Shown here piece after piece: positions 12,723 through 21,082 of a stretch of DNA of 21,524 nt. The position numbers and the translations under genes are program-made. A model generated the notes under the pieces. It did no database searches and had not been told where the DNA came from. It saw nothing but the letters and a program-made list of their open reading frames with translations. Source of the DNA: Clostridia bacterium (GTDB lineage Bacteria; Bacillota_A; Clostridia; Christensenellales; UBA1242). The stretch spans positions 1-21,524 of the forward strand of contig JAQVQJ010000006.1 in NCBI GenBank assembly GCA_028701635.1. The letters run 5' to 3'. Positions within the stretch are counted from its first letter, which is position 1. Each line of letters begins with the position of its first letter.

Positions 12723-14933
12723 CTAAATTACACCAAATTCAATTCGGCGAGTAGTAAGATTAACATTTAGTAATTTTACTTTTACCTTATCATCAATCGT
12801 ATATTTGTGTGTTCTGCCCTTTAAAACTAATTTTTTCTCATCATACTTATAATCATCATCTGGTAAGTTTTCAAGTTTAACAAGACCCTCGATGGTATCT
12901 GGAAGCTCAACAAAAAATCCGAATGTGCTGACACTGCTAATTTTTCCTTCGAACTCTTGACCTATCTTATCTTCCATATATTTTGCTTTAAATAAATCAT
13001 CTGCATCTCTTTCCGATTCGTCTGACTTTAATTCTCTATCGCTTGATTGTAGTGAAGCGTCTGCTACAAATTCTTCTAAATCATAGTTCTTTGCAAACAA
13101 TTTTTTAATTGCATTGTTGTTCACTTGTTCATTTGTAATTATTCCATTAGGGCTTACTTGACAAGCTTTCTTAATAATTCTGTGAATGGTCAAATCCGGA
13201 TATCTTCTAATTGGAGAAGTAAAGTGACAATAGTATTGAAGCGCAAGACCAAAATGCCCTAAACAATCTTCTAAATATAGAGCCTTTTCCAATGACCTTA
13301 AAATAATTTTATTGCCAACTTCTTCCATTGGTTTGCCTTTCAATTTTTCTAATACATCTTGTATATATAGCGGGGTTATCTTATTTGCTGATTTTACATT
13401 TAATCCAAAGCCATTGAGAACTTCAATAACCTCATTTATTCTCGCTTTTGCTGGTGCTTCATGCACACGATAAACAAAAGGTGCTTCTAACAAAGCAAAA
13501 TGTTTTGCAACAACCTGATTGCATAAAATCATAAAATTTTCAATTAATTTATGAGAATCATTTCTTTCTCTCTTTTTAACTGATAAAATTTCTTTATCTT
13601 TAATATCAAAGTATGTTTCCGGAATATTGAAATCTAACATACCCTCTTTATTTCTAATCACACCAATTTTTTTACTTAATTCATTCATTAATAGAATTTT
13701 TTCTTTAATTTTTTCATCTTCTATTTCAGGGAAAAGAGGATTTGAGTAATCGCTTTTTTCTCCTTTGGCTCTTTTTATAACATCAAAAGACTGATTATAT
13801 GTTAATCTAGCATAACTTTTAATTACACTTTCAAAAATTTTGTATGATTTTACAACACCTAAATCGTCTAAATTTATCTCAACTGATAGTGCCAATTTTT
13901 CTTCGTTTGGTCTTAACGAACATAAAAAATTAGATAGTCTTTCTGGCAACATTGGATAAACTCTATCTGGAAAGTAAACACTTGTTCCACGAATAAATGC
14001 TTCTTTATCAATTTCACTTTCATATAAAACATAACTGCCAACATCGGCTATATGAACACCGAGAGTATATCCGTTTTCAGTTTTTTCTATAGAAATAGCA
14101 TCATCAAAATCCTTTGCATCTTCTCCATCTATTGTTACGATTAACTCTTTTGTTAAATCAACTCTTCTCTTTTTTTCGTTTTCAAAGTTTGTAATTAATT
14201 CGTCTGCTTCCTTTAATACATGCGCAGGAAAATCATCTGGTATTTGATGTTCGCAAAGTATAGAAATTATTCCATTCTCAATATCATCATCTTTGGGTAA
14301 AATTCTCTTAACTTTCCCTACAGGAAAACCGGACCTTGCTCCTTCAGGCTGAAAGGTCAACTCTATTTCAACTCTATCTTCTAATTTTGCAGAATTTAAC
14401 TCTTTTTTAGAAATAAAGATAGGCTTAGAAAATCTATCATTATCTGGAATGGCATAAAAACCTTCCCCTTCCATATTTCTTTTAAATTTTAAACTTGCTT
14501 TATCAACAATTCTACCTATTAAATATCTGTTGCTTCTTTTTAGAATTTTAACAACTGCCGCGCTTTTGTCTGCCTGTTCACTGTACAAAACCTCATCGCC
14601 ATCTAATGCTCCCAAAAGTTTATTTGGCGCTATAAATAAATCTATTTGGCTTTTTGATGTCTTGCCAAATTCTGTATATGGTTTTACAAAGCCAAAGCCT
14701 CTTCTATTCCCAACTATAATACCCTTTTTAAGTATTGAGTCTTTACGAATTTCTAGTTCTCTTTTACCTTCAATCAAATCCCCATTAGCTATCATTTTGT
14801 TAACACATTTAGCAATTGTGTCTATATTTTCATTAAATAGTTTCGAAAGAACTAGAAAAAGTTGGTTGTAATTTTTATAGTCAATCTTTTTTTGTTTTAA
14901 TGTTTCTATTATTTTTGTCTGTAAATTTGTCAT
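12723..14933 (-). CDS. rnr: Ribonuclease R
   Basis: RNase R is a processive 3'-5' exoribonuclease that degrades structured RNA and works with tmRNA-SmpB on non-stop mRNAs. The 736 residues have an N-terminal winged-helix domain (1-65), cold-shock domains (about 70-215, RRGFGFVKPY), the RNB catalytic domain with DGEDAKDFDDAISIE at 269-283, including the metal-binding aspartates, and the later TSPIRRYPDLTIHR motif. A C-terminal S1 domain follows (IGQEFEGKISSVSTFGFFVELPD). It lacks the long basic tail of the E. coli enzyme. There is no SD; TGtTATTAT lies 6 nt before the ATG. Confidence 0.97.
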   Translation of the reverse strand: MTNLQTKIIETLKQKKIDYKNYNQLFLVLSKLFNENIDTIAKCVNKMIANGDLIEGKRELEIRKDSILKKGIIVGNRRGFGFVKPYTEFGKTSKSQIDLFIAPNKLLGALDGDEVLYSEQADKSAAVVKILKRSNRYLIGRIVDKASLKFKRNMEGEGFYAIPDNDRFSKPIFISKKELNSAKLEDRVEIELTFQPEGARSGFPVGKVKRILPKDDDIENGIISILCEHQIPDDFPAHVLKEADELITNFENEKKRRVDLTKELIVTIDGEDAKDFDDAISIEKTENGYTLGVHIADVGSYVLYESEIDKEAFIRGTSVYFPDRVYPMLPERLSNFLCSLRPNEEKLALSVEINLDDLGVVKSYKIFESVIKSYARLTYNQSFDVIKRAKGEKSDYSNPLFPEIEDEKIKEKILLMNELSKKIGVIRNKEGMLDFNIPETYFDIKDKEILSVKKRERNDSHKLIENFMILCNQVVAKHFALLEAPFVYRVHEAPAKARINEVIEVLNGFGLNVKSANKITPLYIQDVLEKLKGKPMEEVGNKIILRSLEKALYLEDCLGHFGLALQYYCHFTSPIRRYPDLTIHRIIKKACQVSPNGIITNEQVNNNAIKKLFAKNYDLEEFVADASLQSSDRELKSDESERDADDLFKAKYMEDKIGQEFEGKISSVSTFGFFVELPDTIEGLVKLENLPDDDYKYDEKKLVLKGRTHKYTIDDKVKVKLLNVNLTTRRIEFGVI

Positions 14934-14939
14934 ATTATT

Positions 14940-14948
14940 ATAATAACA
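14940..14948 (-). promoter_or_regulatory. rnr promoter, extended -10, predicted leaderless start
   Basis: TGtTATTAT (14948-14940) is followed by AATAAT and the rnr ATG at 14933. The -35 candidate is TAGTTT (14969-14964). A terminator upstream (14986-15008) separates rnr from secG, which supports its own promoter. Confidence 0.6.
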
Positions 14949-14985
14949 TAATTTAACTTAATTAAACTAATATTTATTAAAAAAT

Positions 14986-15008
14986 AAAAGCGTGTTTCCA
15001 CGCTTTTT
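14986..15008. terminator. secG terminator
   Basis: AAAAGCGTG, loop TTTC, CACGCTTTT. On the minus strand it is followed by ATTTTTTAA, 19 nt after the secG stop. Confidence 0.9.
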
Positions 15009-15026
15009 AAAAATTATTTTTATTGA

Positions 15027-15326
15027 TTAGCCTGCATATATTAGAGTTGATACAAAGAATAAAACGATTGAAATCCCAATAGTTGATGCCATCGCGATTG
15101 TTACTTTTCTTAAAAGTCCTTCTTTTGTTTTTCCCTTATTTTGTGAATAGTAACTTTCTTGAGCACCTGTTATAGCATTGGCTCCACCTGAAGATGAATC
15201 TTCTTGCATTAATACTGTTGCAATTAAAACAACCGCCGCTACTGCAATAACAAACATTAAAACATATCTTATAATTGGAAAAGAAACAACAACCCAATCT
15301 GGAATCAATCCTAAAAACTTAATCAT
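15027..15326 (-). CDS. secG: Preprotein translocase subunit SecG
   Basis: SecG is the small SecYEG channel subunit that speeds SecA-driven export. The 99 residues have two membrane helices (about 18-41 and 77-97) around the family loop VLMQEDSSSGGANAITGA followed by ESYYSQNKGKTKEGLLRKVT. An N-terminal extension of about 15 residues precedes helix 1. The ATG at 15326 has AAGGAG 5-6 nt upstream. It sits upstream of rnr-smpB-ssrA, an order shared with many Bacillota, but has its own terminator. Confidence 0.95.
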   Translation of the reverse strand: MIKFLGLIPDWVVVSFPIIRYVLMFVIAVAAVVLIATVLMQEDSSSGGANAITGAQESYYSQNKGKTKEGLLRKVTIAMASTIGISIVLFFVSTLIYAG

Positions 15327-15349
15327 ATAAACTCCTTAAAACTTTCGTC

Positions 15350-15358
15350 AGTATATCA
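15350..15358 (-). promoter_or_regulatory. secG promoter, extended -10
   Basis: TGaTATACT (15358-15350) predicts a start near 15343, giving a short leader that includes the SD. The -35 is poor (TTTGCA). Confidence 0.6.
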
Positions 15359-15381
15359 TAATTAAAAAAAATTGCAAACTT

Positions 15382-15624
15382 TTAAATAAATATTATTAGG
15401 CATGCTATTGCGGTGAAAAGTGCAGCCCCTATCATTGGTAAAATTCCTGTTTTATTTTTATTCATAAATGAAGGTTTAAAAACTCTAATAAAGCAAAGAA
15501 GTGCAAGTAAAAAAACAATTGTAACTATTAAAATTTTGACTAATGAATCCATTTCATGAAAGAAAATTCTAATCTCATTCCACCAATCGTTTATAAAACT
15601 TCCTAAAAATTTTACTAAGTTCAT
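15382..15624 (-). CDS. Small membrane protein, two transmembrane helices, unknown function
   Basis: The 80-residue product starts MNLVKFLGSFINDWWNEIRIFFHEMDSL, an amphipathic Trp-rich N-terminus. Two hydrophobic helices follow (about residues 29-47 and 61-80), joined by a basic loop (RVFKPSFMNKNKTG), so the loop is probably cytoplasmic. GAGGT lies 4-5 nt before the ATG at 15624. It lies 55 nt upstream of secG with its own promoter. No family is recognised. Confidence 0.7.
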   Translation of the reverse strand: MNLVKFLGSFINDWWNEIRIFFHEMDSLVKILIVTIVFLLALLCFIRVFKPSFMNKNKTGILPMIGAALFTAIACLIIFI

Positions 15625-15652
15625 AATTACCTCAATTTTTTAATTTAATCAT

Positions 15653-15681
15653 AGTATAATACTATTAATAAAAATTTGCAA
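15653..15681 (-). promoter_or_regulatory. Promoter of the small membrane protein gene upstream of secG
   Basis: -35 TTGCAA (15681-15676), 17-nt spacer, -10 TATACT (15658-15653). Confidence 0.7.
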
Positions 15682-15714
15682 GAGCTTAAATAATGAATTT
15701 ATTAAAAAAACATA

Positions 15715-15743
15715 TTGACATTAGGATAATAATGTATTAGAAT
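15715..15743 (+). promoter_or_regulatory. Strong sigma-A-type promoter
   Basis: -35 TTGACA (15715-15720), 17-nt spacer, -10 TAGAAT (15738-15743), followed by AGGAGG at 15755-15760 and the ATG at 15765. Confidence 0.88.
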
Positions 15744-15764
15744 GTAATTAAATTAGGAGGAAAT

Positions 15765-16184
15765 ATGGCAAAAATAAGTGTGACTAAATATTGTTTACTC
15801 CCACAAAATATTCAAGAACAAAAAGAGTATAAAAAATTTGTAAGTGAAAATACAAAAAATTATTTAAATTCTGCCGAATCCTTCACTGGCTTTATTGGAG
15901 TGAAATATACAAATTCTAAAATAGATAATGATAAAATAAAAGACGAAATTATAGAAAAAGCAGTATACATAGTTAATGCAGGATCTTTTGGATTTTGTAA
16001 AATTGATTTTAAAACTTTAGAGAAAATTTATGAATCAAAAACATTTAGCGAATTAGCAAATGATATATCTAAAGTATTTTATGAAATAAATAACAATGCA
16101 GATATTGCTAAACATCTAGAAAATGGAAATATTGAAGTAACTTTAAGAGCAAGAATAAAAGAAGCAGAAGAACTTTCAAAATAA
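15765..16184 (+). CDS. Orphan 139-residue soluble protein
   Basis: The gene has a consensus promoter, an AGGAGG site 4 nt from the ATG and a good terminator, so it is real and probably well expressed. The product has no signal peptide or membrane helix. It looks alpha/beta: an N-terminal strand (KISVTKYCLLP), a charged helical part, a central FTGFIGVKYTNS strand, and a C-terminal strand-helix NIEVTLRARIKEAEEL. I do not recognise the family and its neighbours give no clear role. It stands alone, facing an unrelated minus-strand gene with which it shares a terminator region. Confidence 0.75.
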   Translation: MAKISVTKYCLLPQNIQEQKEYKKFVSENTKNYLNSAESFTGFIGVKYTNSKIDNDKIKDEIIEKAVYIVNAGSFGFCKIDFKTLEKIYESKTFSELANDISKVFYEINNNADIAKHLENGNIEVTLRARIKEAEELSK

Positions 16185-16203
16185 ATAAAATTATATAATT
16201 AAA

Positions 16204-17466
16204 CTATCTAGTCAACTCTTGTTGACTATTTTTTTTATTACCATAAACAAACGATCTATTCTCTTTATAAACAAACATTGTTTGTTTTTCATTTTGTTTA
16301 ATCTTAGATACAACAAGCATTATACTTGTGTCTATCGTCAAATCAACTTTCTCTGCCGTTTGGTTTTTAGGTAACTCTGGTTTAATAGCTGGTTTTTCTA
16401 CTACATTTACTTTTTTATTCGCAGGAGAAAAAAGCTTAAAAGGTTGTTGAACCACTTTTTTTTCTTCTTTTCCTTTACTTTTTTGTGGAGCCTTTCCCTT
16501 TGCTTTAGGTTTTGAAGAAGATTTTTTTGATGGCTTAGAACTTTCAGCTGCCTTTTCTTGTGGTTTAGCTTTAGATTTTTCTTCTGCCTTTACTAAATCT
16601 TTCTTTGGTACAAGAATATTTTCTTCGGCTTCTTTATTTTTTGTTAAATATATATTTCTTGCGTTTGCAATTAAAGGTTCTAATATTGGATCCTTAAATT
16701 TCTTTTTCGTTTCATTTATTAAATTATCAAGTTTAATCTTTAATAATCTATTAGACCCTGTCTTATTTACAATTTCTTTTAATTCGTTAACAAAAGAAAA
16801 ATAATGTCTTAGTATATAATCTGAAAATTTCCCTGGATTTTTTTCTAAAATATTTATTATATTATCAATATATTCCTTTGCCACATTGTCAAAAATAGGC
16901 TCCTGTATTTCCAAAGCCTTGAAATCTTGAAACTTCTTTAAAACGATTTTTAAAAACTCTTCATTATTAATGTCTTTTCCATCATCTTCGTCGGCATCAA
17001 TGATATTAAACAATTTTTTTATCTTTAAAATGAAATAAATATCGTCATCATCTTTATATCTTGCGATTATTGTTTTTAAAACTTCTTTATTTCCATTAAA
17101 TCTAACATAAGTTTCAATTAATTTTAATGTCGATACTTTTTTATTGTTAAAATCTTTGCTCACTTGAAGAGTAAAAACCAGTTCATTAAATCCCGTTTTA
17201 GTTGGCATATTAAGAATATACTTGTCATCTTGTGATTCTTTTATGATTTTTTTTGCAGAAACTAACTCTAAAAGAATATCTTTACTTATATTATAAATTC
17301 CCTCGTTATCGAATTCACCCAATAAATTACTTCTAACAATTTCATCATTTTGTAGATTTTTATAGTATGAAATATCTAGAGGATCAGTTAAAATCTCTAA
17401 ACTTTCACGATTTAAATAAGTTTGTTTTTTTTCAACATTTATATTCTGTTGAATATTCTCTTCCAC
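16204..17466 (-). CDS. Orphan 420-residue protein with a lysine/proline/alanine-rich linker
   Basis: Residues about 1-290 are charged and mostly helical (ILTDPLDISYYKNLQNDEI ... LEPLIANARNIYL). Residues about 291-350 form a low-complexity Lys/Ser/Pro/Ala linker (KAKPQEKAAESSKPSKKSS). A short C-terminal part follows (VDLTIDTSIMLVVSKIKQNEK). No signal peptide or membrane helix is seen. The start is GTG 17466, supported by TGtTAAAAT ending 6 nt upstream, the arrangement seen at other leaderless genes here. The last codons (SQQELTR) are part of a terminator hairpin for the convergent gene. No family is recognised; the basic linker could bind nucleic acid, but that is a guess. Confidence 0.75.
   Translation of the reverse strand: MEENIQQNINVEKKQTYLNRESLEILTDPLDISYYKNLQNDEIVRSNLLGEFDNEGIYNISKDILLELVSAKKIIKESQDDKYILNMPTKTGFNELVFTLQVSKDFNNKKVSTLKLIETYVRFNGNKEVLKTIIARYKDDDDIYFILKIKKLFNIIDADEDDGKDINNEEFLKIVLKKFQDFKALEIQEPIFDNVAKEYIDNIINILEKNPGKFSDYILRHYFSFVNELKEIVNKTGSNRLLKIKLDNLINETKKKFKDPILEPLIANARNIYLTKNKEAEENILVPKKDLVKAEEKSKAKPQEKAAESSKPSKKSSSKPKAKGKAPQKSKGKEEKKVVQQPFKLFSPANKKVNVVEKPAIKPELPKNQTAEKVDLTIDTSIMLVVSKIKQNEKQTMFVYKENRSFVYGNKKNSQQELTR
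16210..16236 (+). terminator. Terminator of the orphan gene at 15765, inside the opposite gene's coding end
   Basis: AGTCAAC, loop TCTT, GTTGACT, then ATTTTTTTT. It lies 25 nt past the plus-strand stop and encodes the last residues of the minus-strand gene on the other strand. Confidence 0.85.
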
Positions 17467-17472
17467 AAAATA

Positions 17473-17501
17473 ATTTTAACATACTTTACAAAAGTAATCA
17501 A
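17473..17501 (-). promoter_or_regulatory. Promoter of the 420-residue orphan, predicted leaderless GTG start
   Basis: -35 TTGATT (17501-17496), TGtTAAAAT (17481-17473), then TATTTT and GTG. Spacing between the hexamers is 17 nt. No SD is present. Confidence 0.6.
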
Positions 17502-17555
17502 GCGAGAAAACTAGCTTTCCATTATCTTTTTTTTAACACAAAAACAATGCAATGG

Positions 17556-18632
17556 CTATTTTTTTAATAGTGCCGCTTCAAGTTTAGCTTTTCTATCTGC
17601 TATAGCAAGATTTTCTACCAAATCATTGATATCTCCATCTAAAAAGCTATCAAGTGAATAAACTGTGTAATTAATTCTGTGATCAGTAATTCTCCCTTGA
17701 GGATAATTAAATGTCCTTATTCTTTCACACCTTTCTGCATTACCTATTTGGCTTTTTCTATTTTCTGAATATTCACTATCTCTTTCTGCTTTTTTAAAAT
17801 CATATAATTTTGATTTTAAAATACTCAAAGCTTTATCTCTATTTTTATGTTGTGATCGTTCATCTTGGCATGCAATAACAATTCCTGTTGGAATGTGCGT
17901 CATACGAATTGCTGAGTCTGTTTTATTAACATGTTGTCCACCAGCTCCACTACTCCTATATGTATCAATTTTTAAATCTTTTTCTTGAATTTCAAAATCA
18001 ACATCTTCAACTTCCGGTAAAACAGCCACTGTCGCAGTTGATGTATGTACTCTTCCTTGTGCTTCTGTTTCCGGCACTCTTTGAACCCTATGTACTCCGC
18101 TCTCATATTTAAGTTTCGCATATGCGCCTTTTCCAATTATGGTAAAAGAACATTCTTTAATTCCACCAATTTCAGTTTCGGAAATATCGTTCATTTCAAC
18201 TTTCCAACGATTTCTTTCCGCATATCTCTTATACATATTTAAAAGTTCTGTTGCAAATAATGCAGATTCTTCACCACCAACTCCAGCACGAATTTCCATG
18301 ATAACATTATTGTCATCATTTTCATCTTTTGGCAGTAACAAAATTTTTAATTCTTCTTCCGCTTTCTCTATTTTCTCTTTACATATTTCTTCTTCATCTT
18401 TAAACGCTTCTAGCATCTCTTCATCTTTTTCAGTTTTCAATGTTTTCTGTATTTGTTCCAAATCATTAGTTAATTTTATTAATTCATGGCGAGCAGTTAC
18501 AAGATCTTCCAAAGAAGATCTCTCTTTAACTATTTTTTTCCATTCATTTTGATCTGCTATAATTTCAGGATTAGAAGATAATTCCGTTAATTCATCAAAT
18601 CTTTTTTCAATACTTTCGGTCTTTTCAATCAT
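17556..18632 (-). CDS. prfA: Peptide chain release factor 1
   Basis: RF1 reads UAA and UAG and releases the finished peptide. The 358 residues carry the RF1-type codon-recognition tripeptide PET at 187-189 ([15 protein letters not shown]) and the catalytic GGQ at 231-233 ([12 protein letters not shown]), with AGVGGEES in domain 2. RF2 would show SPF instead of PxT. The ATG at 18632 follows the DUF1385-PrmC stop by 5 nt and uses AAGGA inside that gene's last codons, so the methyltransferase and its substrate are translationally coupled. Confidence 0.97.
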   Translation of the reverse strand: MIEKTESIEKRFDELTELSSNPEIIADQNEWKKIVKERSSLEDLVTARHELIKLTNDLEQIQKTLKTEKDEEMLEAFKDEEEICKEKIEKAEEELKILLLPKDENDDNNVIMEIRAGVGGEESALFATELLNMYKRYAERNRWKVEMNDISETEIGGIKECSFTIIGKGAYAKLKYESGVHRVQRVPETEAQGRVHTSTATVAVLPEVEDVDFEIQEKDLKIDTYRSSGAGGQHVNKTDSAIRMTHIPTGIVIACQDERSQHKNRDKALSILKSKLYDFKKAERDSEYSENRKSQIGNAERCERIRTFNYPQGRITDHRINYTVYSLDSFLDGDINDLVENLAIADRKAKLEAALLKK

Positions 18633-18637
18633 ACTAT

Positions 18638-20353
18638 TTATCCTTTTAGTTTTGCGATTACTATTCTATCGTTTTTATTATAATCTTTCTTTATTCTAAT
18701 GTTTTCAAAGTCTTTTTGCAAGAGTTTTCTCACCTCTTTGCCTTGATCTTCTCCTATTTCTAATATTAAGTATCCATTTGCCTTTAAAAATTTAGGTGAT
18801 AGTTGAGCAATTTTTTTATAAAAATAGAACCCATCATCACCTCCATCAAGCGAAATTAAAGGATCAAATTTCTTTACTTCATCATCAAGTGTTAATATAT
18901 CTTTAGAAGGAATATATGGCGGATTGGATACAATAATATCAAATTTCTGTCTTTTAAATTTTTTAAAGATATCAGATTCTATAAATTTAATTTTTACTTT
19001 GTTATTTTTTGCATTTTTTCTCGCAATTGTTAAAGCCTGCTCGGAAACATCACTAGCAAAAACATTTGATTTGGTTTGTTTTGCTATGGTTACAGCCATT
19101 ACTCCGCTACCAGTCATTAAATCTAAAACCTTCGTTTTGTCATTTTTAAACTCTTTAATTATCTTTATTGCCTCTTCAACAACCAGCTCAGTTTCTGGTC
19201 GTGGAGAAAGAACATTCTTATCAACATAAAAATCATATCCATAGAAATTTGCATGATTAAATATTTTAGTTAATGGCATTCTTTTTTCTCGTTTTGCTAA
19301 GGCACTTTTAATTTTTCTGTAATCTTCTCTTCCAATGTGGGTTATAAATTTTATATCATTTCTGTTTTTCCCTAAACTTTCTGCAATAAGCCAATCAACT
19401 TCTGCTTTATCATTAATTCCAACCTCATTCAATCTACTTTTTACTTCAGTATAAACAACGCTAAACACTATCTCCGTGTCTTTTGTTTCCCCTATTAATC
19501 TTTCTTCGTTGTTTTGCATAAGTATAACCTCACTCACTGCTGAAAAAGCAATATCTCTTTCTGTTTGCGTTGGTTTTTCATTTGTAAAGTATGAGAGTGA
19601 AATTATAAGCATTTTTGAGAATTCACCATTTCTAAACTCTAAAACCTTTAAAAATTCATAGGTCACAGAAAAACAAACCAAGATCAGCGCCATATTAATT
19701 AGAATTCTTAAAAAGAAATTCAAATCAATTATCATAAATGATACCACAAAAAGAGAAAGAAATAAACCACAAATGATGAAGTTCAAAAAGTTCGTAGACA
19801 AATGATAGGTATCTATTTTTCTATCTTTATAATTTGCTATTGCCAAATTTCCAGCGGAATTATTTCTATAAAATTGTCTCATAGAAGGAATCATCTTTAA
19901 TGAAAATAGAATTAATAAAAACAAGACAATTCTAATTAAAGCAATAGTAAAAGCCGCAAACCATTGACCCACTCCTGCATCAACCAATGTACTAAATACA
20001 AAAAATGGAATTAGAACAATCCCAAGAATTCCAATTATTGCTCCTATAATTCCAGAAATTGACAACGCTACAGCATGTCTAGAAACTTTTAATTTTTTGG
20101 CTATCTTTTCTTCTAAATCTGGCTCTTTTTCATTTTTTAAAGTTACTTGTGACCTGTTAAGTGAAATTAAAAAAATGTAAATCCCGTAAAGAAAAAGTGT
20201 TATACCCCTTAAAAATGGAATATTTGTCTTCCAACTATTTTTCTTATCTTTGAATGAAATAATATCTATCTTTCCCTTGGGATTGATAGTTGAAATAACC
20301 CTATTCCGCCCCAATATACAAGCAGTTCCTTTAATAACCGGAAATATAAGCAT
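18638..20353 (-). CDS. prmC: Fusion of a divergent DUF1385 (YqhQ-like) membrane domain with PrmC release-factor glutamine methyltransferase
   Basis: The C-terminal half (about residues 290-571) is PrmC/HemK, which methylates the GGQ glutamine of release factors using SAM. It has the N-terminal substrate domain, PRPETE (384-389), the SAM loop LDLMTGSGV (410-418) and the catalytic NPPY (477-480). The first half (about 1-285) resembles DUF1385/YqhQ: four membrane segments (about 97-123, 132-155, 187-210, 212-233) and the family-like end [24 protein letters not shown]. The conserved HGAEHK-type motif is replaced by YRNNSAGN near 162-169. No stop or start separates the halves. I chose ATG 20353: AATAAT lies 6 nt upstream and TTGTTT 18 nt before that; a longer frame to 20464 would overlap the divergent gene. 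prfA follows. Confidence 0.88.
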   Translation of the reverse strand: MLIFPVIKGTACILGRNRVISTINPKGKIDIISFKDKKNSWKTNIPFLRGITLFLYGIYIFLISLNRSQVTLKNEKEPDLEEKIAKKLKVSRHAVALSISGIIGAIIGILGIVLIPFFVFSTLVDAGVGQWFAAFTIALIRIVLFLLILFSLKMIPSMRQFYRNNSAGNLAIANYKDRKIDTYHLSTNFLNFIICGLFLSLFVVSFMIIDLNFFLRILINMALILVCFSVTYEFLKVLEFRNGEFSKMLIISLSYFTNEKPTQTERDIAFSAVSEVILMQNNEERLIGETKDTEIVFSVVYTEVKSRLNEVGINDKAEVDWLIAESLGKNRNDIKFITHIGREDYRKIKSALAKREKRMPLTKIFNHANFYGYDFYVDKNVLSPRPETELVVEEAIKIIKEFKNDKTKVLDLMTGSGVMAVTIAKQTKSNVFASDVSEQALTIARKNAKNNKVKIKFIESDIFKKFKRQKFDIIVSNPPYIPSKDILTLDDEVKKFDPLISLDGGDDGFYFYKKIAQLSPKFLKANGYLILEIGEDQGKEVRKLLQKDFENIRIKKDYNKNDRIVIAKLKG

Positions 20354-20359
20354 ATAACT

Positions 20360-20389
20360 ATTATTGACAGATAGTATATATTTAAACAA
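20360..20389 (-). promoter_or_regulatory. Candidate promoter of DUF1385-prmC-prfA, predicted leaderless
   Basis: -35 TTGTTT (20389-20384), 18-nt spacer, -10 AATAAT (20365-20360), then 6 nt to the ATG at 20353. The hexamer is one base off consensus. Confidence 0.45.
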
Positions 20390-20413
20390 GTATACATAGT
20401 TCTGTTTTATGAT

Positions 20414-20836
20414 ATGAAATTGGAAAAATTTAAAAAAACATATCCAAGGCAAATAAATACACATTATGTTAAAGATCCCTACGAAAAAGGTTCAGTCATG
20501 ATCGCCATCAATATTCCAAACGAAATAATTGGAGAAAATGGATTAACAATACTACCACCAAACTGGGGCGGATATGAAGGGTCTCTTATTAAAGACGGAG
20601 TTTTAATGTTTCCATTTGATCCAGCTAGAAGTCTTGAAGGGCAAATTTGGGCTTGGGAACAAGAAGGTTCAAAAAAATTAGACTGGTATCCAAATAATGA
20701 ACCTAATACATATTCAGATTGTGATAAAAATGGAACTTTTAAAGACAGTTCTCTGAGAAAATTGTTTCAGCAAGATAAAGAATATGAAGGATATCCATAT
20801 TTTGAAAAAAATGAATCGAAAAACAAACAAGAATAA
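20414..20836 (+). CDS. Orphan 140-residue protein, unknown function
   Basis: The product has no signal peptide or membrane helix and is rich in aromatic residues, with Trp in LPPNWGGYEGSL, GQIWAWEQEGSKKLDWY, and a polar C-terminus (YFEKNESKNKQE). I do not recognise it. The start is uncertain: ATG 20414 has no SD. TATGAT (20408-20413) ends 6 nt before an in-frame TTG at 20420, which would match the leaderless pattern seen elsewhere. ATG 20498 has a weak AAGG. It is divergent from DUF1385-prmC (60-nt gap) and ends in a clear terminator, which supports it as a real transcription unit. Confidence 0.65.
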   Translation: MKLEKFKKTYPRQINTHYVKDPYEKGSVMIAINIPNEIIGENGLTILPPNWGGYEGSLIKDGVLMFPFDPARSLEGQIWAWEQEGSKKLDWYPNNEPNTYSDCDKNGTFKDSSLRKLFQQDKEYEGYPYFEKNESKNKQE

Positions 20837-20878
20837 ATATGCTGTTTTATATAAATAAAATTAATTTAATTTTTGTAT

Positions 20879-20907
20879 AAAAAGGAAACTCCTATGGGTT
20901 TCTTTTT
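20879..20907 (+). terminator. Terminator of the orphan gene at 20414
   Basis: AAAAAGGAAAC pairs with GTTTCTTTTT around TCCTATGG, with one bulged G. It lies about 43 nt past the stop and ends in a T tract. Confidence 0.8.
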
Positions 20908-20956
20908 CAATTTGACTTAAAAAGACATTAAACAGAATAAATCCAAACCGGCTATA

Positions 20957-21082
20957 CAATAAATAAAAAACTCGTTAGGCGAGGCTCGCCTTATTTTGAG
21001 GACTGGCTTGTACTTCAGTGTACATGACAGGTCTCAAAATAAAGGCAGTAAACGAAGCATAACGAGATTTTTTTATTTATTG
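20957..21082. repeat. Structured repeat, copy D, over the rpmE 3' end
   Basis: Outer arms 20957-20977 and 21060-21082 form a stem of about 21 bp with one 2-nt bulge (the inner part is CTCGTTA with TAACGAG). Its sequence is unrelated to the arms of copy C. The right arm includes the last residues and the stop of rpmE. Inside, GGCGAGGCTCG and AAACGAAGCAT match copy C. The second helix GCCTTATTTTGAG/CTCAAAATAAAGGC differs from copy C yet stays paired. The hairpin CTGGCTTGTAC/GTACATGACAG is conserved. In the rpmE direction it ends TAACGAGTTTTTTATTT. Confidence 0.85.

Noticed and set aside
18045..18552. Plus-strand ORFs within prfA
   Set aside because: They are antisense shadows of a fully conserved RF1 gene, with no start signals.
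20354..20464. Longer N-terminus for the DUF1385-PrmC protein
   Set aside because: It would cross the divergent gene's start; the extra residues are aromatic-rich translation of intergenic DNA, and a promoter-like pair fits ATG 20353.
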